Assembly (NCBI GenBank): GCA_938009055.1
Contig: CALLIO010000233.1
Coordinates: forward strand, 1 to 10,843
Direction of reading: 5' to 3'
DNA: 10,843 nt
Source of the DNA: an uncultured Altererythrobacter sp.
GTDB taxonomy: Bacteria > Pseudomonadota > Alphaproteobacteria > Sphingomonadales > Sphingomonadaceae
Below, piece after piece: positions 1-5,939 of this stretch. The position numbers were made by a program, and so were the translations under genes. How positions within the stretch are numbered: position 1 is the stretch's first letter; every line of letters begins with the position of its first letter. The notes beneath the pieces are model-generated. The model searched no databases and was not told the origin of the DNA. It worked only from the letters and a program-made list of their open reading frames with translations.

Positions 1-2
1 TT

Positions 3-53
3 AGGACCTCTGGAAACTCCCTTCCCCAAGCGAGTTTTCGGGGGTCCTTTTTT
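3..53 (+). terminator. Rho-independent terminator of a gene left of the window
   Basis: The RNA would fold into a 17-bp hairpin: AGGACC (3-8) pairs with GGTCCT (43-48), TCTGG (9-13) with TCGGG (38-42) using G-U wobbles, and AAACTC (14-19) with GAGTTT (32-37), around a 12-base loop. A run of six T (48-53) follows on the plus strand only, since the minus-strand side ends in AA. The terminator therefore serves a plus-strand gene lying outside the window. It also insulates that gene from the convergent HAD gene. Confidence 0.8.
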
Positions 54-58
54 CTTCG

Positions 59-116
59 GAGATAAGTCGAGATAACCCATAGATGGCGCGAGATCACGCG
101 CTTTAGGCTGAGATAA
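59..116. repeat. Three GAGATAA direct repeats
   Basis: GAGATAA occurs at 59-65, 69-75 and 110-116. The first two are spaced exactly 10 bases apart (about one helical turn), in the short gap between the left-edge terminator and the HAD stop codon; the third is inside the end of the HAD gene. The function is unknown and it may be chance. Confidence 0.4.
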
Positions 117-720
117 GCCCTTGTTCTTTCAAGGTCTGCGCGAGACCGTCAGAGTCGTCAAAATGATGGGTCTGCCAACCCAGTCTTTTCGCCGCTTCGA
201 TATTGGCCAAATTGTCATCAATGAAAAGCATCGCGGAAGCTGGAAAATCAAAACGGCTTTGCGCCAGTTTGAAAATCGCCGGATCCGGCTTTGCCAATTT
301 CTCGCGGCCGGAAACAACAATATCCTCAAACGAATCGAAAATCGGCATGGTCGGGCGAAACTGATACCAAAACTCGGCGCCAAAATTGGTGATGCCAAAG
401 AGCGGGATTTGGTTCGCGGCCAATTGCTCAATCAGATCTAGAGTGCCCGGAACAGGGCCAGGTATCGTCTCCAAAAAGCGGCTGCGATAGGCGTGAATCA
501 ATTCCGCATGCTCTGGAAATTCAGCGATTCGCTCTGGCACCATGTCGTCGAGCGGGCGGCCCGCATCATGCTGGAAATGCCATTGTTCGGTGACGACGTT
601 TTGGCAGAACCACTCCAGCTCTTGCTTGTCGGCAATCAGCTTGGCGAACAGGTGCCGCAAATCCCACTGGACGATCACCCGCCCCACATCGAACACCACC
701 GCTTTAACCTGCGCGCTCAT
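103..720 (-). CDS. HAD-family hydrolase (YihX-like phosphatase)
   Basis: A 205-residue haloacid dehalogenase-superfamily protein, probably a cytoplasmic small-molecule phosphatase. All four HAD motifs are visible: motif I FDVGRV with nucleophile D11, motif II GITNF with T111, motif III KPDP with K144, and motif IV IDDN with D168/D169. Motif I is DxG rather than DxD, as in E. coli YihX (alpha-glucose-1-phosphate phosphatase), and the overall length and spacing also resemble YihX. The substrate cannot be read from the sequence. The ATG at 720 is chosen because MSAQVKAVVFD puts motif I close to the N terminus and AAAGGG lies 9 bases upstream; a TTG at 738 would add six residues but is less likely. 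It is the last gene of a minus-strand run and is separated from rpmJ by a hairpin, so it may be transcribed on its own or by read-through. Confidence 0.9.
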   Translation of the reverse strand: MSAQVKAVVFDVGRVIVQWDLRHLFAKLIADKQELEWFCQNVVTEQWHFQHDAGRPLDDMVPERIAEFPEHAELIHAYRSRFLETIPGPVPGTLDLIEQLAANQIPLFGITNFGAEFWYQFRPTMPIFDSFEDIVVSGREKLAKPDPAIFKLAQSRFDFPASAMLFIDDNLANIEAAKRLGWQTHHFDDSDGLAQTLKEQGLISA

Positions 721-755
721 GCAAACCCGCCCTTTCAAACTCCGGCCTCAAATGC

Positions 756-791
756 AAACGGCCCGCTCTCCGCTATGGAGGCGAGCCGTTT
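756..791 (-). terminator. Hairpin after rpmJ, possible terminator
   Basis: On the minus strand AAACGGC (791-785) pairs with GCCGTTT (762-756). The stem continues inward through TCGC and CTCC against GGAG and AGCG, with one bulged A and a short loop, giving about 15 bp. It lies between the rpmJ stop (838) and the HAD start (720). The following bases, GTTTGCATTTG, are only moderately T-rich, so termination may be partial, or the hairpin may be a processing or stability element. No T-run exists on the plus-strand side. Confidence 0.5.
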
Positions 792-837
792 CGCTAGGGA
801 GCGACCAACAGTGGGTCAGCTCCGCAAATCGCATCAA

Positions 838-963
838 TTATCCCTGACGGGCTTTGAAGCGGCGATTCGTTTTGTTGATCACATAGGTGCGACCACGGCG
901 GCGAATGACGCGGCAGTCACGGTGACGGTTCTTCAGCGACTTAAGGCTGTTGCGGATTTTCAT
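838..963 (-). CDS. rpmJ: 50S ribosomal protein L36
   Basis: A 41-codon gene translating to MKIRNSLKSLKNRHRD, then CRVIRRRGRTYVINK, then TNRRFKARQG. This is a full-length match to alphaproteobacterial L36, a small basic protein of the large ribosomal subunit. It is the form without a zinc ribbon: only one Cys (C17) is present and the CxxC...C..H ligand set of the E. coli protein is absent, as is usual in this class. The start is the ATG at 963; the upstream purine-rich GAAAG is only a weak ribosome binding site. It lies 108 bases downstream of galE on the same strand. A promoter-like pair begins inside the galE stop codon and a hairpin follows the gene, so it is probably a single-gene unit. 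Confidence 0.96.
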   Translation of the reverse strand: MKIRNSLKSLKNRHRDCRVIRRRGRTYVINKTNRRFKARQG

Positions 964-1046
964 CGTGTGTCTTTCGGTAGCTTGGCAAATGAAAAGCGCC
1001 GGAAATCTTGTGAATCTCTCAGCGCCCTCAAGAAACTTGAAGCGCG

Positions 1047-1075
1047 CGCCTAGCTCTACGCAGAGAAAAGGTCAA
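1047..1075 (-). promoter_or_regulatory. Candidate promoter for rpmJ
   Basis: On the minus strand TTGACC (1075-1070) is followed after exactly 17 bases by TAGGCG (1052-1047). The -35 is near consensus; the -10 is weak, which is common in alphaproteobacterial housekeeping promoters. The -35 overlaps the galE stop codon (1074-1072). This would give rpmJ a start about 80 bases upstream of its ATG, independent of galE. Confidence 0.42.
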
Positions 1076-2085
1076 GCAGCCCGTCTATATTCGCTCAGTT
1101 TCCGCTCCCAGTTGAGCGCATGCTCGATTATCAGATCAAGCGACTGAAAGGCAGGCACCCAAGGCAGCGTATCATGGATGCGCGCAGGGTTGGAAATGAG
1201 CGAGGCTGGATCGCCAGCACGGCGGTCTTCCATCCGGCGTTCGATCTGCAAATTGGTTACGCGGTCAACCGCATCGAGGACTTCGAGGACAGAGAAGCCG
1301 CGACCATAACCGCAATTCATCGTCAGCGAGCGTTCGGGTTGCTCAACCAGAGCTTGCAACGTCAGCACATGGGCTGCGGCCAGATCGCTGACATGGATAT
1401 AGTCACGCACGCCAGTGCCATCGGGCGTATCGAAATCGGTTCCGTAGACGCCGACATGGTCGCGCATGCCAAGCGCGGCTTCGATTGCGACCTTGATTAA
1501 GTGGGTTGCGCCAGCCGTCGACTGACCGCTGCGCGCCTGAGGATCAGCGCCGGCAACATTGAAATAGCGCAAAACACCAAAGTTGAGATCATGCGCTGCA
1601 GCAACATCGCCCAGCATCTGCTCGGTCATCAGTTTTGACCAGCCATAAGGGTTGATCGGCAATTGCGGGGTTTCTTCTGACACAGCGGCAACTTCGGGAA
1701 CGCCATAAGTCGCAGCGGTTGACGAGAAGATGAAATGCGGCACGCCGGAATTTACCGCCGTATCAATCAAAGCGCGGCTTTTGGCTGTGTTGTTGTGATA
1801 ATACTTCAGCGGATCCTCAACGCTTTCCGGCACCACGATCGAGCCTGCGAAATGCATGATCGCACCGGTATCCTGCTCGGCAAAAATCCGTCCAAGCAGC
1901 GCAGCATCCTCAACATCCCCTTCGTAAAAAGGCACATCATCGGGCACAGCAAAGCGAAATCCGGTGGTGAGATTGTCGATCACTGCCACGTTCCATCCTG
2001 CATCGCGTAGAGCAAGGACAGCATGGCTGCCGATATAGCCTGCACCGCCGGTGACAAGGACGTTGGGTCGCTGTTTCTTTTCCAT
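1072..2085 (-). CDS. galE: UDP-glucose 4-epimerase
   Basis: A 337-residue extended short-chain dehydrogenase that interconverts UDP-glucose and UDP-galactose with bound NAD, supplying precursors for surface polysaccharide and galactose metabolism in the cytoplasm. Visible features are the Rossmann NAD-binding motif TGGAGYIGS (12-20), the acidic end of beta-2 VIDNLTTG (35-42), the SSTAATYG segment (121-128) holding the catalytic Ser/Thr, and YGWSK with Y147/K151. NPYGWSKLMTEQ and LRYFNVAGA are typical of GalE. The length equals that of E. coli GalE (338). The ATG at 2085 gives the canonical N terminus; an in-frame TTG at 2103 adds six low-complexity residues (MATPPP) and is disfavoured. No strong Shine-Dalgarno is seen. 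A CtrA-type TTAA-N7-TTAA box lies 24 to 39 bases upstream of the start codon. Confidence 0.96.
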   Translation of the reverse strand: MEKKQRPNVLVTGGAGYIGSHAVLALRDAGWNVAVIDNLTTGFRFAVPDDVPFYEGDVEDAALLGRIFAEQDTGAIMHFAGSIVVPESVEDPLKYYHNNTAKSRALIDTAVNSGVPHFIFSSTAATYGVPEVAAVSEETPQLPINPYGWSKLMTEQMLGDVAAAHDLNFGVLRYFNVAGADPQARSGQSTAGATHLIKVAIEAALGMRDHVGVYGTDFDTPDGTGVRDYIHVSDLAAAHVLTLQALVEQPERSLTMNCGYGRGFSVLEVLDAVDRVTNLQIERRMEDRRAGDPASLISNPARIHDTLPWVPAFQSLDLIIEHALNWERKLSEYRRAA

Positions 2086-2108
2086 GGGCGGAGGCGTAGC
2101 CAAGCAGG

Positions 2109-2124
2109 GTTAACCGAAAGTTAA
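2109..2124 (-). promoter_or_regulatory. CtrA-type box (TTAA-N7-TTAAC) in the galE/lipoprotein spacer
   Basis: On the minus strand the 16 bases are TTAACTTTCGGTTAAC, an exact match to the full CtrA recognition pattern TTAA-N7-TTAA with the favoured final C. The 4-7-4 core is 2110-2124 and also matches on the plus strand. It sits in the divergent spacer, close to the galE start and about 100 bases upstream of the lipoprotein start. CtrA is the alphaproteobacterial cell-cycle and motility response regulator. Binding here is inferred from the motif alone. Confidence 0.45.
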
Positions 2125-2169
2125 AATCGAGGCTGCAAGCCGCGCGGCGCTTCACCTGATTTTGCACAT

Positions 2170-2198
2170 TTGGCCAGCGACCTGTGCCAGTGTATGTT
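2170..2198 (+). promoter_or_regulatory. Weak candidate promoter for the lipoprotein/M14 pair
   Basis: TTGGCC (2170-2175), a 17-base spacer, then TATGTT (2193-2198), ending about 30 bases before the start codon. Position and spacing are right but both hexamers are imperfect, so this is only the best visible candidate. Confidence 0.28.
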
Positions 2199-2227
2199 CA
2201 GCCAACAGCCCTACAGAGGATTTGATG

Positions 2228-2848
2228 ATGAAAAATTCTGCACGCATTATGCTCGCAATGGGGGCCGCCACATTGATCGCAGGCTGCGCCACGATTGCCC
2301 CGCCCAGCGCGGTCGAAGTCATACGCTTCCACGATGCCGCGGGGTTGAGCGCCGCCACGCAGCGCACCGTCTTTGTCGAAAATGCGCCAGGGACTGAGAT
2401 CAGCAATCTGGAACTGACCGCCTACAAACGCGCGGTTGCGCAAGAATTGGCCGAGCTTGGCTATGTCGAAGCGCCCCGCAGTGAAGCGGCCTACACCGCG
2501 CAAGTCAGCATGGAACGTTTTGCCATTGGGCAGGATTTGCCCAAGCGCAATCCGGTCAGCGTGGGTGTTGGCGGATCAGCGGGCTCTTATGGCTCGGGCG
2601 TAGGACTTGGCATCGGGATCAATTTGGGTGGCAACAAAAGCCGCGAGCGCGTGGGCACCGGCCTTGCCGTCATGCTCAAAAACGCAGCCTCAGGCGCGAC
2701 CGTTTGGGAAGGGCGCGCAAGCTGGGATGTGGCCAAGGAAAGCGAGCTTGTCGCCCCGACTACCAATGCGCCAATTATCGCAGGTGCCTTGTTTGCCGAG
2801 TTTCCCGGTGGCAATGGCGAGACTATCGAAGTTGACGTGAACGAATAA
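2228..2848 (+). CDS. DUF4136-type lipoprotein
   Basis: A 206-residue predicted lipoprotein. The N terminus MKNSARIMLA is followed by a hydrophobic stretch ending in lipobox LIAGC, with lipidated C20. The residues after the Cys (AT) do not include an Asp retention signal, so outer-membrane placement is likely. The mature part resembles DUF4136: a two-stranded opening with FHDAAG, a pairing of AYKRAVAQELAELGY with VEAP, a Gly/Ser-rich segment of alternating small residues (about 109-135) and a C-terminal GxxVWEGRASWD strand. The molecular role is unknown. Two adjacent ATGs exist (2225 and 2228); AGAGGA at 2215-2220 is 7 bases from the second and only 4 from the first, so 2228 is chosen. The next gene starts 10 bases after the stop, implying an operon with the M14 peptidase. 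Confidence 0.82.
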   Translation: MKNSARIMLAMGAATLIAGCATIAPPSAVEVIRFHDAAGLSAATQRTVFVENAPGTEISNLELTAYKRAVAQELAELGYVEAPRSEAAYTAQVSMERFAIGQDLPKRNPVSVGVGGSAGSYGSGVGLGIGINLGGNKSRERVGTGLAVMLKNAASGATVWEGRASWDVAKESELVAPTTNAPIIAGALFAEFPGGNGETIEVDVNE

Positions 2849-2858
2849 GGGACAATTG

Positions 2859-3992
2859 GTGACAGCTATCCGCATCGACGCTGGTTTTGACAGCGGCAAT
2901 ATCGACGTTTTGGAAACAAGCGGGGCCAGCGCAAAACTTGCGATTGTCACCGATCACATGTCCGAATTCGCGCAATGGTTTCACTTCCGCGTGACGGGAC
3001 AAGCGGGCGAGGAGCTGACACTCAAAATCACCGGATTGTCGAACAGCGCCTTTCCCGGCGGCTGGCCAGACTATAATGCCTGCGTATCAGAAGATCGCGA
3101 GTTCTGGGCGCGGGCTGACAGCTCCTATGACGCTGGCGAAGATAATGGCACGCTGACAATCCGCTATACGCCTGCCTCCAACATTGCCTATTTCGCATAC
3201 TTCGCGCCCTATTCGATGGAGCGGCACCACGATCTGGTGGCAGAAGCGGCGGCCAGCGAAGGGGTCAGCCTGACCAAGCTCACTGATACGCTTGATGGGC
3301 AGCCGCTCGACCTGCTGCAATTGGGCGAAGGCGAGAGCCAAGTCTGGCTCTATGCCCGCCAGCATCCCGGCGAAACGCAGGCGGAATGGTGGATGGAAGG
3401 GGCGCTGGAATGCCTCACCGATCCCAGCGATCCGGTGGCGCGCGCCTTGCGCAGCCGCTGCCGCTTTCACATCGTACCCAATTGCAATCCCGATGGATCG
3501 GCGCGCGGGCATTTGCGCACCAATGGGGTCGGCACCAATCTCAACCGCGAATGGCACGAGCCAACGCCGGAAAAATCGCCCGAAGTGCTCGCGATCCGCA
3601 ACAAGATGGATGAGACCGGCGTTGACTTCGCAATCGATGTGCATGGGGACGAGGCGATACCGGCGGTTTTCCTCGCCGGATTCGAAGGCATTCCCAGCTG
3701 GACCGACGATCAGGGCAATGAATATTACCGCTACCAGTCGATCCTCGACCGCCGCACGCCCGATTTCCAGACCCGGCTTGGTTATCCCAAAGCGCCGCGC
3801 GGCAAAGGCAATCTTTCGATGAGCACCAATCAAGTCGCCGAGCGCTTCGGAGCCTGCGCCATGACGCTGGAGATGCCTTACAAGGATCTGGTCGACGCGC
3901 CCGAGCCAGAGCAGGGGTGGTCGCCCGAACGCTGCAAGCTGCTGGGCCGTGATTGCCTTGCTGCGCTGCTCGAATGGCTCGAAACGCGCTAG
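2859..3992 (+). CDS. M14-family zinc carboxypeptidase (cytosolic carboxypeptidase type)
   Basis: A 377-residue metallopeptidase with the domain order of bacterial proteins related to eukaryotic cytosolic carboxypeptidases. An N-terminal beta-domain (about 1-125, with WFHFRV and YFAPYS) is followed by an M14 catalytic domain. Visible active-site residues are zinc ligands H169/E172 in RQHPGET and H262 in DVHGDE, substrate-binding N229/R230 in NLNREW, the family motif NPDG (210-213), and catalytic E338 in TLEMPYK. All are intact, so it should be an active carboxypeptidase removing C-terminal residues from peptides or proteins. There is no signal peptide, so it is probably cytoplasmic; its substrate is unknown. 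The GTG at 2859 is preferred over TTG at 2856 because AAGGGA (2847-2852) then has a 6-base spacer. That site overlaps the stop of the lipoprotein gene, suggesting translational coupling. Confidence 0.9.
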   Translation: MTAIRIDAGFDSGNIDVLETSGASAKLAIVTDHMSEFAQWFHFRVTGQAGEELTLKITGLSNSAFPGGWPDYNACVSEDREFWARADSSYDAGEDNGTLTIRYTPASNIAYFAYFAPYSMERHHDLVAEAAASEGVSLTKLTDTLDGQPLDLLQLGEGESQVWLYARQHPGETQAEWWMEGALECLTDPSDPVARALRSRCRFHIVPNCNPDGSARGHLRTNGVGTNLNREWHEPTPEKSPEVLAIRNKMDETGVDFAIDVHGDEAIPAVFLAGFEGIPSWTDDQGNEYYRYQSILDRRTPDFQTRLGYPKAPRGKGNLSMSTNQVAERFGACAMTLEMPYKDLVDAPEPEQGWSPERCKLLGRDCLAALLEWLETR

Positions 3993-4073
3993 ACGCCCAA
4001 GCCCTAAGCCCCCGCACGCAATCAGGTTTTACAAATTTGTGCCGTGCGTTCAGCCAGCGTGCCTGATCTGTGC

Positions 4074-4095
4074 TATAGACTGTGTGAACAGTTCA
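4074..4095 (+). promoter_or_regulatory. -10-like element followed by an operator-like palindrome
   Basis: TATAGA (4074-4079) resembles a -10 element, without a clear -35 at standard spacing. Five bases later is the perfect 11-base palindrome TGAACAGTTCA (4085-4095), which ends shortly before the Shine-Dalgarno GGGAGG. A palindrome at a likely transcription start is a common repressor arrangement, but no regulator is identified. Confidence 0.3.
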
Positions 4096-4111
4096 ACGGG
4101 AGGCAAGCAAA

Positions 4112-4810
4112 ATGACCACATCATCACAATTCAATCGCCGCGCAATTCTCGGCGGGATCGCAGCCAGCGCTGCCATCCTTCCGTTGGGATCAGTCGCACA
4201 TGCGCAATTGGGCGGCTTGGGTCTGGGCAGCATTTTGGGCAAGGCTTCGGATAGCGCGCTCGACAAGCTGGCGGTTCCCGGCGCGTTTTATGGTGATGAG
4301 GATGTCCGCATCGGTCTGCCGATTGTTGGCAATCTGGGCGGTAGCGGCGGGGGTCTGCTCGGCTCGGTCCTGCGCGGCGCATCCAAGCTGGGCGTTCTCG
4401 ACAATGTCACCCGCTCGATCAACGATGCAGCAGGCGTCGCATCGGGCGAGGCAAAACCGATCTTCCGCGATGCGATCAACGGGCTTTCCTTCAATGACGT
4501 GCCCGGCATTGTGAAGCAATCAGATGGCGGCACCCAATATCTGCGCACATCCTCCAACGATACGCTGCATGGCAAATTGCAGCCGCTGGTCGATACGGCG
4601 CTGGGCGATCTGGGTGTTTACAACCAGTTTGACGCTTTGGCGCAGAAGCATTCCTTCATTCGCGCTGCTGGCCTCAGCCGTGAAGGGATCAACAAATCGG
4701 TTACCGATCAGGGGCTCGACGGCATTTTCAGCTATATGGGCAAGGAAGAAACCGCGTTCCGCAAAAACCCGGTTGGCGATGTGGGCAGTATTTTGAAGGG
4801 CATTCTTTAA
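4112..4810 (+). CDS. Exported DUF4197-family protein
   Basis: A 232-residue protein with an N-terminal export signal: FNRRAILGG, a hydrophobic stretch and a cleavage site after AHA (29-31). The twin arginine just before the hydrophobic part suggests Tat export, though the motif lacks the usual preceding Ser/Thr at the ideal spot. The mature part is rich in small Gly/Leu/Ser stretches (LGGLGLGSILG) followed by the conserved DUF4197 body with VPGAFYGDEDVRIGLP, DAINGLSFND, and the closing pattern GLDGIFSYMGKEETAFRKNP. The family is of unknown function and usually periplasmic. The ATG at 4112 has a strong GGGAGG (4098-4103) 8 bases upstream. It is 119 bases from the M14 gene and probably has its own promoter. 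Its stop codon interlocks with that of cdd on the other strand. Confidence 0.86.
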   Translation: MTTSSQFNRRAILGGIAASAAILPLGSVAHAQLGGLGLGSILGKASDSALDKLAVPGAFYGDEDVRIGLPIVGNLGGSGGGLLGSVLRGASKLGVLDNVTRSINDAAGVASGEAKPIFRDAINGLSFNDVPGIVKQSDGGTQYLRTSSNDTLHGKLQPLVDTALGDLGVYNQFDALAQKHSFIRAAGLSREGINKSVTDQGLDGIFSYMGKEETAFRKNPVGDVGSILKGIL

Positions 4811-5223
4811 GCGCCCAGATGATCGGGTCCGAAGGCGTGCGGGAGCAATTCTGACAGCAGCACCCGCCGCACTTCATCCGCGCCAACGCATAGCACAATC
4901 GGGTCCGTCCCGCCCAAAGCCGCCAGCTCGTTGAGCACTTGGCGGCAGCGTCCGCACGGTGTGATAGGTGGTGTGCCCTGACCCTCAGGCCCGACGACAG
5001 CCACCGCCTGTAGCCCGCCGCGTATGCCATCGCCCATCGCCTTGGCGACCGCGACAGTCTCTGCACACAAAGCCAGGCCATAGCTGGCATTTTCGACATT
5101 GGTGCCGGTCACAATCGAACCATCAGCAAAGCGCAATGCTGCGCCCACCGCATAATTCGAATAGGGCGAATAGGATTGCAAGGCTGCCTCGCGCGCGGCG
5201 GATATCAATGCGTCATCGCTCAT
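4807..5223 (-). CDS. cdd: Cytidine deaminase
   Basis: A 138-residue homotetrameric-type cytidine deaminase, the zinc enzyme that converts cytidine and deoxycytidine to uridine and deoxyuridine in pyrimidine salvage. The substrate-binding TNVENASYG (41-49), the catalytic CAE motif (zinc ligand C53, proton shuttle E55) and PCGRCRQ (zinc ligands C90 and C93) are all intact. The length fits the short tetrameric class. The start is the ATG at 5223, whose last bases overlap the TGA of the upstream GH25-like gene in the arrangement ATGA, a sign of translational coupling. An in-frame ATG at 5241 would extend it by six residues inside that gene and is less likely. It is the last gene of the minus-strand operon UPF0262, GH25-like, cdd, and its stop overlaps the convergent DUF4197 gene by four bases. 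Confidence 0.95.
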   Translation of the reverse strand: MSDDALISAAREAALQSYSPYSNYAVGAALRFADGSIVTGTNVENASYGLALCAETVAVAKAMGDGIRGGLQAVAVVGPEGQGTPPITPCGRCRQVLNELAALGGTDPIVLCVGADEVRRVLLSELLPHAFGPDHLGA

Positions 5224-5930
5224 GGCTGCACCACTACCCATTCCAACGGCTCATCACTAGCCTCTGTCACCAGTCCGTCATTCGCGCTCCACAAAAGCCA
5301 GGGCCGCCCGGCATAGCTTGGCTGCGCGCGGTCACGGGTGAGCCACAAGCCGCGTTCGAGCTGGGCCGAAATCCGATACGTGCGCTCAAACCGTTCTGAC
5401 ACCTTCAAGATCGCCGGCTTGCCCGTGTGCATCTCGACTTGATTGATGAAGGTCATCAACTCGCTTTCCACCGCCGCATCGCTGACCCGTTCGGGGCAAT
5501 CATCGGCCGTCTCTTCCAGCGCAATCGCTGGCGGCAGCAATTCTCCCTCGCGCGGGACCATGGTGACGAAATTGGCGGATTGGCCATCAGCCTGAATGCA
5601 CGGGTCGAAAGTGTGGATCGCGCCGACTTTCAGCCCTGCCTGCTGCGCTGAACGCATCGAGCTGCCGAAGCGCGAATCCTGCCCTTCAGCCCCTTGTGAA
5701 GCGTGGAGATAGACGAATTGCCCACCAATCGCGCGCACGGCGGGGAAAGAGACTTCGCCCTGCCGGTCGCTCACTGCCGCGCCTTGTTCGGGATAAAGCA
5801 AAGTGTCGGGGGCAAAGCTGCGCATCACCCACCAGTTCCACGCCCATGCGACCATCCCTGCCAAAGCGATCACCGCCAACAGATAGAGCCACCAACTGCG
5901 TTTCTTGCGGGGTTTGCGAGTGCGCGCCAC
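5220..5930 (-). CDS. Membrane-anchored GH25 (lysozyme-fold) protein with altered active site
   Basis: A 236-residue protein: a very basic N terminus (RTRKPRKKR), one membrane segment (about 13-36) and a glycoside hydrolase family 25 domain expected in the periplasm. Family 25 members are muramidases that cut peptidoglycan. The fold is recognised from the first strand region (GAAVSDRQGEV, then FPAVRAIGGQFVYLHASQG), the GAIHTF segment, QSANFVTMVPR, and a late GRPWLLWSAN strand. Two positions are unusual: the first-strand Asp of GxDVS is A52, and the Asp of the catalytic DxE pair is A137, while the Glu (E139) remains. The usual late Asp-Trp is EW. It may be inactive or only bind glycan. The start is the GTG at 5930, with AGGGG in the short gap after the UPF0262 stop, which ends 9 bases upstream. 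The stop overlaps the cdd start. Confidence 0.82.
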   Translation of the reverse strand: MARTRKPRKKRSWWLYLLAVIALAGMVAWAWNWWVMRSFAPDTLLYPEQGAAVSDRQGEVSFPAVRAIGGQFVYLHASQGAEGQDSRFGSSMRSAQQAGLKVGAIHTFDPCIQADGQSANFVTMVPREGELLPPAIALEETADDCPERVSDAAVESELMTFINQVEMHTGKPAILKVSERFERTYRISAQLERGLWLTRDRAQPSYAGRPWLLWSANDGLVTEASDEPLEWVVVQP

Positions 5931-5939
5931 AGCCTGCCC

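Noticed and set aside
86..101. Inverted repeat GCGCG-N6-CGCGC after the HAD stop
   Set aside because: The stem is only five bases and there is no T-run on the minus strand, so it is not supported as a terminator.
1021..1050. Imperfect hairpin GCGC..TCAAG/CTTGA..GCGC between galE and rpmJ
   Set aside because: It has no following T-run on the minus strand and unpaired interior bases; it is more likely part of the rpmJ leader or chance.
493..1053. 186-codon plus-strand open frame across the HAD gene and rpmJ
   Set aside because: It is antisense to two clearly recognisable genes, resembles no protein family and has no ribosome binding site.
3087..3833. 248-codon minus-strand open frame inside the M14 gene
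   Set aside because: It is a shadow of the high-G+C coding frame of the M14 peptidase, whose active-site motifs are all in the plus-strand frame.
3541..4017. 158-codon minus-strand frame at the end of the M14 gene
   Set aside because: Its Arg/Ala/Ser-rich composition is typical of antisense shadows, with no motif and no start signal.
4048..4062. GTTC-N7-GTGC resembling the alphaproteobacterial LexA box GTTC-N7-GTTC
   Set aside because: The second half-site is imperfect and the downstream gene has no SOS connection.
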